Source: Aspidiotus rigidus | Taxonomy: Eukaryota; Arthropoda; Insecta; Hemiptera; Diaspididae | Direction of reading: 5' to 3' | Assembly (NCBI GenBank): GCA_035079385.1 | Contig: JAVHKY010000046.1 | Span: forward strand, 744,001-808,000 | Length of the DNA: 64,000 nucleotides | In this document: piece by piece, positions 45,004-55,245 of the stretch | Position numbering within the stretch: the stretch's first letter is position 1 | Layout of the letters: every line of letters starts with the position of its first letter | Position numbers and translations under genes: made by a program | Notes under the pieces: model-generated | Told to the model about the DNA's origin: nothing | What the model saw: only the letters and a program-made list of their open reading frames with translations | Databases searched by the model: none

Positions 45004-45203
45004 TCAGTAAAAATATTGAATTGTATTTCTTACATTATCATAAAATAAGTATGTATATCTAAATACACGATACCGGTACCATATGTTTGGAAATATTAAA
45101 ACATTGCAATCATTTCAGTTTATATTTAATTTCCTTTTCAAATTTTATTCCCATTCTCCCTACGCTCCGCCCCTCTTTTACCTGCTGCAACAGGCACCCT
45201 AGT
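45004..45203 (+). terminator. Helitron 3' terminus with hairpin and CTAGT
   Basis: CCTG/CAGG stem with a six-base loop at 45181-45194 and CTAGT five bases later. In Helitrons this hairpin acts as the stop signal for rolling-circle transfer. Confidence 0.6.
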
Positions 45204-45212
45204 AATTTTAAT

Positions 45213-45252
45213 GGTTCTGATGAAGACGTCGTAGTACGTTGAAACGTAAACC
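45213..45252 (+). ncRNA. candidate minimal type-I hammerhead ribozyme
   Basis: In order: GGTT, CTGATGA (45217-45223), a 17 nt stem-II segment with ACGT/ACGT pairing, GAA, ACGT, A, AACC. GGTT pairs with AACC as stem I. A...T of ACGT gives the 15.1-16.1 pair of a very short stem III, and ACGT is self-complementary, as in the dimer-type hammerheads known from Penelope-like elements and retrozymes. All core residues fit. Stem II needs a bulged G. Cleavage would fall after A45248. It starts 9 bp after the Helitron end. Confidence 0.5.
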
Positions 45253-45960
45253 TCCCTTGAATTTTACTTGCTTGTACGAGTAATTATAATAGAAAAATAG
45301 TGCGAGCAAAGCCGTTTCTACTTAATCATTGATATTCTTTGCACGAAAAATCTTTAGTGCTGTAATAATTTTATGTCTCACAGAAGTGAAGGTGCTACGG
45401 AAGTGGATAACATCATGAATATTTTTTCCGGGAAATAGGTCAAGGCTACGCCTACCTTACGACATCATTAAAGGGTTGAAGTTTCAGCATACCTTATTAT
45501 AAGTCGCTCTTTAAAATAGGTTTTTAGAGCTCCAAAAATGGGGTGCGACTTGTATGCGAGTATACGTAAAAATGAAAATGGAAGAAAGAAAGAAAAAAAA
45601 AAAACAGACGGAAAGAGCGTGTATACTTTCTTATCTCAAACTTGTCTATTCATGCTCAGTACCCACATAAGCGTAAAATTATCGTGATAGAGCGAAAACA
45701 ACGAAGAAAGAGATGATGAAGATAAATTTTTGTAAAAATACTTAGAAGGAATATTTTCTATGAATTTTCTGCATATATATATGTATACCTTTCTGTACAT
45801 ATGTACCGGTAATTGTACTTTTTTAATTTTATTGTTGAAAAAAGTCGTGATTTCCCCTTTCAAAATCACCAGGGCTAAGCTTCCTTGAATTCTCAATACC
45901 AAAACCACCCATAGAACACGTTCCTTGCTTTCCTCTTTCAACTTCGTTGAAGAAACCGTC
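45253..45960. other. non-coding stretch
   Basis: No gene seen. A/T-rich, with purine runs near 45,580-45,610. Confidence 0.5.
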
Positions 45961-46250
45961 GGTTTTACCGACTTTTCTAGCTAGAAAAGTGAGGTATTAC
46001 ACCCACAGCAAGGTGAATAAGGGGAGGGGGCAATGAACTTTCTCGAAGTTTTAGAGTTCCTAGATTACAACTAGCGTAAACAAATTTCTGGTTTTCTTAT
46101 ATATATTTATAATATATAAGATTTTTTTGTACGCGGAACTCCACCGAAACTACCCGATGGATTTTTTGGTAACGTGGCCATATTGTAGTATTATATCTGA
46201 AGATGGGCGCCTGCAATTTACTGAGGATCGGATGAGTTGTTCTCGAGAAA
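45961..46250 (+). repeat. dispersed repeat, copy 1 with 20 bp perfect palindrome
   Basis: Contains ACTTTTCTAGCTAGAAAAGT (45971-45990), a perfect palindrome, then AGTGAGGTATTAC. A related copy is at 47196-47410 (ACCGACTTTTCTAGCTTGAA...). Both contain GCGGA(A/T)CTCC followed by a GATGGATTTTTT block and ATCTGAAGAT. It is an old repeat family without coding capacity. Confidence 0.75.
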
Positions 46251-47195
46251 TTTCCATTTTTTAAACGAATTTCTCACTATTACGAGTAGTTGCTTACATT
46301 ACGAGAAGCGGATTTTCCTATCCTTTTAGCGATTTTGTTATCAGTACGTGTATTGTGATGAAGAACCTTTCATCATTCAACAGGTTCATTCTTGGTTCAT
46401 TCTTAACCAAGGGTCCACTGAATTTTATTTTCAATGATATTTCATTCAAATTTAGTACCCTTATATCGCTTCCCACAGCCCCTAGAGCCTTGAATTTGGT
46501 TTTGTTAAATTTGTTTTTGAACGGATAGTAGTAATGGCGGGTTGTTCATTTTATTTTCATCATTATTAGTCATACTCGATTGTGAAAACCTTGAGTTTGA
46601 ATGATTAAGTACAATTTTTAGTCTTCATCAAGACGGTGTGCTGCGAAACTACCTTGATGACTTCATTCTTAATTAATTATTAGGTAATTGATATTCATTT
46701 TTTCTTGTATACATAATTGATAGTGGTTTATAGTTGATTTGAGGTGTCTCAGGAGATGGGAATATCATTTTCAATTTGGACTGGCTTCTTTGAGTGAGAT
46801 TTGAGGTTAGACTAACGAGTGAACCAGGCTCGCAAGCGATTTTTTTTTTTTTTGTTAATACGTTTGGAAAGGTTGAAGCGTGAGGGAAGGAATGAGAGGT
46901 TGGGTGATGCGTGTTGGTTGGCCTTGCTTCTATGGCTTCGACATCGATTTTTTTCGTTTTTCGGGATTTCCTTGTAGCTGGATTCCCAGATGAAGAATCT
47001 TGGGATGAAGTTTGCATAGAAAATGGTGATCACAATTTATAAGTGCATGAGAGGAATGTCAGCTGGAGATAGCTTTAAGAGATGTCAGAATTCGGAGATG
47101 ATAAAGAATTGAGCCCCTCAGCCTAATAAACAGTTTACTAAACTAATACTAGGTTAAGAATAACGTATAGGAAAAAGTGATTGTAAAGCTCTTTT
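46251..47195. other. non-coding stretch
   Basis: No supported gene. Frames at 46,673-47,033 (minus) overlap and look like chance. Confidence 0.5.
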
Positions 47196-47410
47196 TTTTT
47201 TACCGACTTTTCTAGCTTGAAAAGTGAGGTATCACATTTGTAGCAAGATTGGCAGGGGAAGAAGTGGCCTGTATTACATTCAGCCTGAAAAAATAATTTT
47301 TTTTCGTCCGCGGATCTCCTCCAAAATTACTGGATGGATTTTTTCGAGACTTAGTCTCATATCTGAAGATCGGCACCAACAATTTTTTCGACGATTAATT
47401 GATAGTAATT
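47196..47410 (+). repeat. dispersed repeat, copy 2
   Basis: Direct repeat of 45961-46250 with many differences. The palindrome is broken by one base. It lies just beyond the 3' end of the minus-strand LINE. Confidence 0.7.
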
Positions 47411-47534
47411 CCTCAGCGCGTTTCCAATTGGGAGTAATCGAATTATCAATTTGCAAAGATCGCAGAAACAACTGCTATAGCCCCGTAACAATGTAGGCAG
47501 GGGGAGGAAGAGTGAATTTTTCGGAGACGTTTCG

Positions 47535-49219
47535 TAGGTTTAGATGATCGTCGTCGTCGTATCCTTTTTCCACGGTAGGCCTATTGGCCTGTCGGTGTGT
47601 TCGAAGCCGAATCGGAGCTACATGTATCTACCAATTTTTTCCTTGGTCTTCCTCTTGATCTCTTAGCCGTTGGAGTGTATTCTGTGATAATTTTTGGAGA
47701 TCTTCCCTCCTCCATTCTCTCCACGTGCGATCTCCATTTTTTTCGATAATTTTTTATTCTGCGTATTATAGGTGTCACTCCCAGAGAATCTGTAATTACT
47801 TCGGATTTCATTCTGTCGCTCAGTGTTACCCCTGCGGTTCTTCGCATGAAGCGCATCTCAGCAGATGTAATTCTTCTCTTGTCAGCTTTTTTCATCGCCC
47901 AGTTTTCGCATCCGTAAGTTAGGGTTGATACGGCGAGGGTGTTGTAAACTCGTACTCGGGTTTCTTTCCTCACTTTATTTACTGGCATGGTTCTATTCAA
48001 TAGGCCTGTTAGTTTTATAAATTTATACAGTTTGTTTTCGATATCTACTTCTCCTTTATACGATATGTCCATGCCTAAGTAACGGAAGGTGCTCACCTGT
48101 TCCACAATTCCATTGTATACCACGGTCTTACTCCGTACTGGTTCCTTTCCTTTGAAGGCTTTTGTTTTCGTTTTCTTCAAGGATATTTTCATGCCGTACT
48201 TCGCCATTACTTTTCCAAGGCTATATGCACTTCTCTGTAGATCGTCCTCCTTTTTCTGCTACTATGACCTGGTCATCTGCAAACAAAACGGTTTCTATGT
48301 GTTTGCCGTTTTCTAGATTCACTCCTCTGGGTTTGTTTGTGATCCATTCTCTCGTTATTGCATCCATGTATATATTGAAGAGGACGCATGACAGAGGGCA
48401 TCCCTGTCTTACCCCTCTGTTGATTTGTACGTGGTCTGATTTTTGTTCTCCTAATTTTATGACTATTTTTGTGTTCTCGTATACTTTTTGTATTATTCTT
48501 ATCATTTTTGGCGATATATTATACTCAGGGAGAATCTTGAAGAGTTCGTGTCGGTCCACATTGTCATACGCTTTTTCTAGGTCTATGAAGACAAGTGCGT
48601 TTCTTCATTGTGTTCTATTCTTTTTTCCATGAGTAGTTTTACGGTATAACTTGCGTCTGTGCACGATCTGCCTCTTCTGAAACCGTTCTGGCTTTCCAGA
48701 AGTTTTGTTTCAATCGCTTCGCTTATTCTCTTTACCCAGATCTTTAATAGTAGGTATTTTGTAGCACGTATTTAGAAGACTTATACCTCTGTAGTTTTCA
48801 GCTTTCAACATGTCCCCTTTCTTAAAGATTGGTATAACTATGGCGTTTCGATATTCTTCAGGAATTTGTTCTTTTCTCATTATGAGATTCATGAATTTGA
48901 GTAACCTTTTCTTAAAACTTGCGCTGGCGTATTTGTACAGTTCTGAAGGTATTTCATCCTCTCCGGGTGCTTTTGAATTTTTTGTTCTTCTCAAGGCTTC
49001 ATCTAGCTCTTGTTTGTTTATTTCTTCACTGTCTCCTTCTATGCTTTCAGCTGCTTCTTCCCATGCATTGTTACTGGTGTTATTCCACAGTTCACTGAAA
49101 TATTTTTCCGCATCCTTCATTTGTAATTTCGGTAGATTTACTCTTTCATTAAAGTCACTTCTTATTCTCCTTAATATTTTGTACGCTCTTGGTTTTACTT
49201 TGTAAACTTCTTGCTCCAA
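47535..49219 (-). pseudogene. non-LTR retrotransposon (LINE), RT and C-terminal region, 5' truncated
   Basis: RT motifs on the minus strand in order: NSKAPGEDEIPSELYKYA, IPIFKKGDMLKAENYRGIS, QNGFRRGRSCTDA (in the gap at about 48,690), FIDLEKAYDNVDR, GVRQGCPLSCVLFNIYMD and VLFADDQVIVAEKGG, so the FADD box is kept. The C-terminus has STLTYGCENWAMKKADKRRI and KWRSHVERMEEGRSPK with a basic end (RSRGRPRKKLVDT). Frames break at about 48,715, 48,590 and 48,215. No endonuclease domain is present, so the copy is 5' truncated, as is usual for LINEs. The 3' end is a short GAC/GAT repeat near 47,545. The clade is uncertain (RTE- or jockey-like). Confidence 0.88.
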
Positions 49220-51910
49220 ATTTCAAAACAAAATTCAGGTTTCCTCATTGGATTATGTATTTTACTCTGTCATCAATTGATGTGGCGTCATAGTGATAGA
49301 ATTTATGAACTGAGTTTTACTGTTCATTCTACAAATATTTGGCTTCATTGACAAGTCATTGATATTTAATCTAAAGAGAGGGAGTGACACTCTCAATGAG
49401 TTTTGCATTGCGAGAAGAAAAGTCGTGTACTACTCACGCGACTGCGTGAGTGTTTTTTAATAAAGTTGAGGTCCGGCGGAAATTGATCTACCCTGAATTA
49501 ATTAGCCTCTTGAAAATTTTCCCCCTTATTTCTTTTTTTCCATTTCGTTTTTTCGGTACCGGAAGAAGAATTTGAAAGAATTCCAACCATCATAGTGTGC
49601 TTTCAGGTGAAGAACTTCTAAAAATTTTGACTTCTGAAAGATGTAGTGAAACTTGGGGCAAAACGACGGATTCTTAAACAAAGTTGAGGACTGCCAAAGG
49701 AACCTTTTTTGTAGAGAAAATCCGGGTTGGTATTGAGAATGGAATCAAAGATTGGAGTCCCCTTCTCTTAGAATAAAAATGCTTGATAATGAAAATATTC
49801 TTCGAGCTCATCTCCTTTGATGATTGAAAATTTTCGAAGTCTCCCTTTAATCATATATAGGTCGGAAATTTTATCAAGTTTTTATCTTATGTAGTATAGT
49901 TGAATGCTCGAAAATATTCCAAGTCCCTTTATCGCATACAGAATATCGTTTGATGAACGGAAAATTTTTCAAATCCTACTTTCGACACCGAAAAAAAAAA
50001 AGACGGGTGAGAATTGAATTAAGAATTTGAGTCCTCTCGTATTATATTGTAATATCTGTGTATAGATCGAAAAGAGAAATTTTCCCATCTTCCTCATCCC
50101 ACATAGCCTAATGTAAGACTCAGAGGTTCGTCATACAAATTTGTCCCTACGCACGCTGCTAGGCTATATAGCAACTCAAAGGTGAAACAAAATCACTTCT
50201 TTGAATGAAGAACTTGTCTGACAGAGGTATTTATGATAAAAATTTCATTAGAAAACGGCACTGCCGTATAAAATTACAATTTACATTGAGGTATCGAAAT
50301 TTCAGAACGTACTTGTTTCATCTTTAGGTTCAAAAAAATTATTGAGAATAAAATACAATACGGGGACAAATTACTCATGATCTGCTAATTCTCACCTTTC
50401 GCTAGAAGGTTGAAAACTTCAAGTCTCCCTCCTCTTATATACACCAAAATCATTTCAAGTCTCCCCACATTTTATACCGTCGCGCTTTAAGGATGGCTGA
50501 ATCACTGCCTTTATCAAAGATATACTTGTCAAAACATTTTGAATCATCCTATATATAAGATCCATGACGTGGACGCACTTTTTCCTGCCACTATATTTCT
50601 CATACTTCCGTTCATCCTACAGAGCTGGAATTTTCTCTGATAACGCATTACTGTACTTAGTTTGTGACAAAAATCTGAAACCTTAATATTCCGCAAACGC
50701 AGCGCTGTAAAACTCAAAAAACTATAAAATTAGGCGTACAACGACTAAATCTAGCTAAAAAAAAAAATACATCACAAAACGAGGATGTCTAAAAGAGTTG
50801 TCGAACGAAACCGTCGCTATCATTCCTGCGAAGGGTCGCCTACCTATACGAGAAAAGTCACAAGTCACGTTCAGGCAGAAGAAAGAATAAAAGGAAGAAG
50901 GAACCAAGAAATTTGAGCGCAAATCTATAGCCAGCCGATCAGAGGGAAAAAAAAGAACAAAAACCATATACTGTATACCTAATATACATTTAGTATTTAA
51001 TTCATTAGCAACTCGAATAATTCAGAATGTCTGCATTTCTTTACCTTTTTTTTTTTTTTTTTTTTTCTCTCCTTATTTTATTGCCCATTGATGACATGTT
51101 TTTCTCTTTAGAAAGAAAAAAGTGCTAGACCAGTCTAACTCCGGAAATATACTTACTCGCTTCAAAATTATAAAGGACTATTCGGGTAGTATATCCTACC
51201 TATATGAAATCCATGACGCGGCACCACTTTTAATTATCGAGCTAAAACTTTAAATGTATGCAAATTCTTCGCTGAAAAACGGAAATAATCAAAAAATTGC
51301 ATGCAAACTACGTGGATGACATAAATCAATGTAAGAACGATACCTGTAGGCCTATCCTTCCATCTATTTTACCATATTCGAAACTGATGACATCCACTTC
51401 ATCAATTATCTTAGAAAAAGATAGGTCTGCATATTGTGGACACTTGGACAGCAATTGCCGAAGTTTTTTTCTTAGGACATTGGAAACTGAGGATTATACA
51501 GACGGAAATTGCCGATATAGAGGCTGCATGGGTTAACTACTATCTTCCTTCTTTTTTCCCCTTCTTATTCGACATCCAAGACTGGCCTCAAAATAAATCC
51601 TCTTTCAAAAGTCAAAGTGAAAAAAATAGATATATTGTACACTCGTACATTGTAGTCAGCAATCGCTGATGGATACAACTTACAATCATCGATCGCGATT
51701 GCAAAAAATAATAAATAATTATATGTTCTGAATTCTCTATTAATTTTGCAATTAATTTAATATTGAAGGTATGTACATGTAAGAAAAAAGAAAACAAAGG
51801 AATTTCAATATCTCCCCCTCCCCCGATCCTTGATTCGGTACATACTAAAAAGTATTTAATATTGATCGGTTAAAATGCGATTTATTATAGAAGGAAGTGC
51901 GTTCCCGTGC
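49220..51910. other. long non-coding stretch
   Basis: No gene, RNA or defined element seen over 2.7 kb. It has homopolymer runs (e.g. T-run at 51044-51066). Two related bits, CCATGACGTGGACGCACTTTTT at 50562 and ATGACGCGGCACCACTTTT at 51212, suggest an old short repeat. Confidence 0.5.
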
Positions 51911-54174
51911 ATTTTCCCGAACACGTATTCCCGAAGACTTACTTTCCGGAATTACATTTTCCCGAATAATTTTTGCCTCGTATTACATTTTCCCGAACTA
52001 CTATATGCCGAACACATTTTCCGGAAAATATGTTAACCGGAAAAATTTTTTCCCGAATAATTATTTTCCCGATTACTTTTTTCCCCGAATACTAAGTTGT
52101 CCGAAACTTTTTCCCGAATTTTTTTCCATGACCCACTAATGTACACACGTTCTCACTACTCATTAACGTATATTTTCCTATGTAATTACGGTGGTATGTT
52201 ACGTACGTGTGAGAATTAAGATAATGAAAGTGATACAGTACGATACGGATGATCAGCTTCTCAGGAAATAACGATTGTATGTCCTAAGGTTCTTAAATAG
52301 TCAAGCACCGTCCCCGCGCGTTCTTGTGCACGGTGTACTCCGTTACGATGACTTGAATACGTTCTTGCATTTGGGTCCATACTTTCTTCGGCGCCGCTTT
52401 CGTTCGTTTTCCGAGGGCCAGCTCGGAAATACTCACCTCGGTAAAAGCTTGTTCTTTTTGTAGTTCGATAATACACGAGTATAAATCAGGATGATGCTTT
52501 CCTACGACGATTCCAAACCGAATATGCCAGCCCTCGGAACAGTTATTTGTACGGTGCAACTTATTTGTAGCAGCATGGTACTGATTCCAGACAGAAGGCG
52601 CGTATCTAGGCGGTACTGATGTTCGTTGAGACCTTCCTCTCCTCTTGGCAGGTCTACCTCTAACGTACGTGTGCTCGAAGTAGTCCATGACTGGCAGAAG
52701 GGCTTCAGGCACGGCGGCGCGAAGTTCATCGAATACTCCTCCAACATCTGCTACCGGCACAAACGCGAGGGATAGCAACATATGAGTGTATTGCTTCAGA
52801 GACCGGTCTTCCGGATCGTTGTATTGTTGTTGCAAGCCTTCTTGTTGTACATGACGGTACATGGCTTGCCCCAAATGAAAGAAGCATGCGGTTAACGGAA
52901 CTTGAGGGTATACTTCTGCACAAGTATTAATGATGCTCAACTCAAAATCCGTGATGATTCGTTGTGGTGTGCATTGTGGCACATTGAAGTGGGCAATGGC
53001 ATCGCGTACCGAGCATAGAACTTCTGCGTACATGGCTTGTGTTTTGGAAGAAAGCAGAGCGTAAACGAATGGAAACGTTGAAACCTCGCCCGGCCGTCCA
53101 GCTCTCGACCTCAGACCGAGGATGGTGAAAATTTGTACGAAAATGTGGGTCGCAGTTTTGAACGTTCCATCTAAAAACCAGCAGCTGCTTTGGCAGAGAA
53201 GTTCAAGGTTCTTCCGCGTTCCGAAAACGATTACTCTGTGTCTGCCACCCTCTTCCTTGTCACAAGACTCCTGTTCATCTTTGTTGTCAGAATCATCATC
53301 ATCCGCGGGCGGCTCGCCACTGTCATATATTAAGAAGTTTTCGTTGAGGAGTGTCTCCTTGAACCGGTCCGGAAGGGCGCCTAGAGCAGACAATGACGTC
53401 GGGTTGGCGGGAAGATTTTTTCGCCGTGTCCTACGTATTGTTTGTGCCAACGCTGGTTGGTCTGGCAACTGACTTAGTACTCCCGCGGGGACATTAGCCA
53501 CTTCCGTTCTTAGTAGCTGTGCAGGTGGTTGTTCAGGATGACTGTCTGCTTTCCGCTTGATGCTACCTTTAAGAACCTCTGCCGCTGCTTCCTCTCGGTT
53601 CGGCGGGTGCGAGTGCGTTGACTCCTGCGGGCCCTTGAAAACGAAAACTTCATCGTCAGCAGTCGGTACTGATGTTACGGCGCGGGCTTTGCATTGGCCG
53701 CTGCGCGCCCTGCGGCAATCCCAATACATTTTCGATGGCGCCTTCTTCGACTTTATGTAGATGTAACCATCCACGTGTAGTTGCCCGTTCACCAGCTTCG
53801 TTTTCGTCGACGATCCTGCCGCGCATGTTCCTGCCGAGCTCGTGGAAGCCATATTGTAGTTCAACTTGTACGTTGAGAAGCTTTTTGGAAAAGTGAAGTA
53901 GCGACAGAGGACGCGCGTAGGTAACCACGAAAAACAAATTTGCTTAGGAAAATAAAAGCGCACTGACCGGTCAAGAGATTTCTCCGGAAAATTATTTTCG
54001 GGAATAAAATTGTTCGGGTGGAAATATTTTCGGTAAAATGACTCTTCGGATGGAAGACTTTCGGGAAAATGTGTTCGGGTTCTTTTCATTCGGGCAAAAA
54101 ACTATTCGGGTACATGTACTTCGGGAAAAATTACATTCGTGAAAATGACATTCGGGAATACGTGTTCGGGAAAA
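51911..54174 (-). mobile_element. MULE-type DNA transposon with TTCCCGAA-array ends
   Basis: The ends share TTTTCCCGAACACGTATTCC and its complement (51911 and 54174). Inward from each end lies an array of TTCCCGAA or TTCGGGAA motifs (about 51900-52130 and 53975-54175), roughly nine or more on each side. One transposase gene fills most of the interior on the minus strand. The target duplication could not be defined. Confidence 0.8.
52293..53852 (-). CDS. MULE transposase with FLYWCH-type zinc finger
   Basis: 519 codons from ATG 53852 (MASTSSAGTCAAGSS). The longer frame up to 54089 is translation of the terminal array and is not coding. The N-terminal FLYWCH-like finger shows GYIYIKSKKAPSKMYWDCRR, then C-x-ARA and HSHPPNRE. 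The catalytic MULE domain has WFLDGTFKTATHIFVQIFT (first Asp), ITDFELSIINTCAEVYPQV (second Asp) and CFFHLGQAMYRHVQ, and a later NNCSEGWHIRFG. The frame is intact, so the enzyme could be functional or lately so. It is more GC-rich than its surroundings. Confidence 0.92.
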   Translation of the reverse strand: MASTSSAGTCAAGSSTKTKLVNGQLHVDGYIYIKSKKAPSKMYWDCRRARSGQCKARAVTSVPTADDEVFVFKGPQESTHSHPPNREEAAAEVLKGSIKRKADSHPEQPPAQLLRTEVANVPAGVLSQLPDQPALAQTIRRTRRKNLPANPTSLSALGALPDRFKETLLNENFLIYDSGEPPADDDDSDNKDEQESCDKEEGGRHRVIVFGTRKNLELLCQSSCWFLDGTFKTATHIFVQIFTILGLRSRAGRPGEVSTFPFVYALLSSKTQAMYAEVLCSVRDAIAHFNVPQCTPQRIITDFELSIINTCAEVYPQVPLTACFFHLGQAMYRHVQQEGLQQQYNDPEDRSLKQYTHMLLSLAFVPVADVGGVFDELRAAVPEALLPVMDYFEHTYVRGRPAKRRGRSQRTSVPPRYAPSVWNQYHAATNKLHRTNNCSEGWHIRFGIVVGKHHPDLYSCIIELQKEQAFTEVSISELALGKRTKAAPKKVWTQMQERIQVIVTEYTVHKNARGRCLTI

Positions 54175-55131
54175 CGATAGGGAATCAAGGAAGTGATTAG
54201 ATAAGGCCATAATGGGATTTAGTAGGGTTTTAAGTGAAGCATGATGTAGGGATTTGGGAGTACTTTGTACACTGAAGTATATAAGGGCCATAAATCCTGC
54301 GAAAAATGCCGAAAAAGAATACTTTTGTTGGTCGGAAACTAAAATCTTGCTCCTAGCAGAGTAGGACAGAATTGACTATACCAGCAAGCGGTTTGTTGCT
54401 TGAGTTTTTGAGCCGTGCGTGTGTACTGTGATGGTAATATACGTGTATATGACTGTTGAAAGTTCAAACGTTACAAGCGCTTACAAAGTCAACTGCGTTG
54501 AAGGCGAAAGCAAAGTATGACCCGTCATCGAGGTATGTTTTAGCAAGCGCAAAGCGCGAGTCAGTGTGGGCGCCACAGGCCTAGCCGCTAGACGCGCCGA
54601 AGGAGCGTCGCAAGCGGCTAGTAATAATTAAAAAAAATATTATTTTATAAAATAATGATAATGTCGGTGAAAAATCATGAAAAAATTTTCATGAATACTT
54701 CGTTGTATTATCATTCATCTCTATTGTAAATACTGTATATATTTTTCGGTGAGTAAATGTCCGGCTGTTTAAACTGTAGCATGTATTGGAAACTACTAAG
54801 ATTATTAGACAGTCACGTCCGTGTGAAGAGAACATCTATAAATAGTTGCGTGATTTCTTGTTCTTGAAAAGAAAGGAAGGAAAGGTTTTACAACAAACAC
54901 ATGTACCTAGGTTTAGACGAGCTGTCTGCACTTTCGACGTTTACCATTGTAATTGAGTGATGATTGTGTCGTTCTACAGTCAACGATCTTTAACGCATGT
55001 AGAAAAAATCCTGTACCGGATTATAAGAAATAGGCTGGCGCGGGTAGCCGGGTCCAGGGATGCGACCGGACGAAACTACGCGCGATCGACAAGGGTAGGT
55101 TTTGAGATGTCATCACTTTTTGCCATCTAGA

Positions 55132-55135
<4 letters not shown>
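54175..55135. other. non-coding stretch with a GC-rich hairpin
   Basis: No gene seen. At 54581-54621, CTAGCCGCT and GACGC pair with GCGTC and AGCGGCTAG, giving 9 + 5 bp stems around a nine-base loop. Confidence 0.55.
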
Positions 55136-55201
<66 letters not shown>

Positions 55202-55245
55202 TGTGTGCGTGTGTGCGTGTGTGCGCGTGTGTGCGCGCGCGCGAT
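55136..55245 (+). repeat. (TG)n / (CG)n microsatellite
   Basis: About 30 TG units followed by mixed CGTGTGTG and CGCGCGCG. Frames through it are spurious. Confidence 0.95.

Larger units (their letters stand above)
36866..45203 (+). mobile_element. Helitron, about 8.3 kb with internal insertions
   Basis: The 5' end reads TCTCTGCTGATG, close to the usual TCTCTACTA. The 3' end has a short hairpin (CCTG ctgcaa CAGG at 45181-45194) then CTAGT at 45199-45203, matching the CTRRT rule. Rep and helicase pieces lie between on the plus strand. It was interrupted by a MITE and a DDE transposon. The classical A^T insertion site is not evident at the flanks. BEL/Pao sequence does not resume after the 3' end, so one boundary may be shifted or a deletion followed. 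Confidence 0.75.

Noticed and set aside
45204..47195. Continuation of BEL/Pao after the Helitron
   Set aside because: No integrase C-terminus or LTR sequence could be read on either strand.
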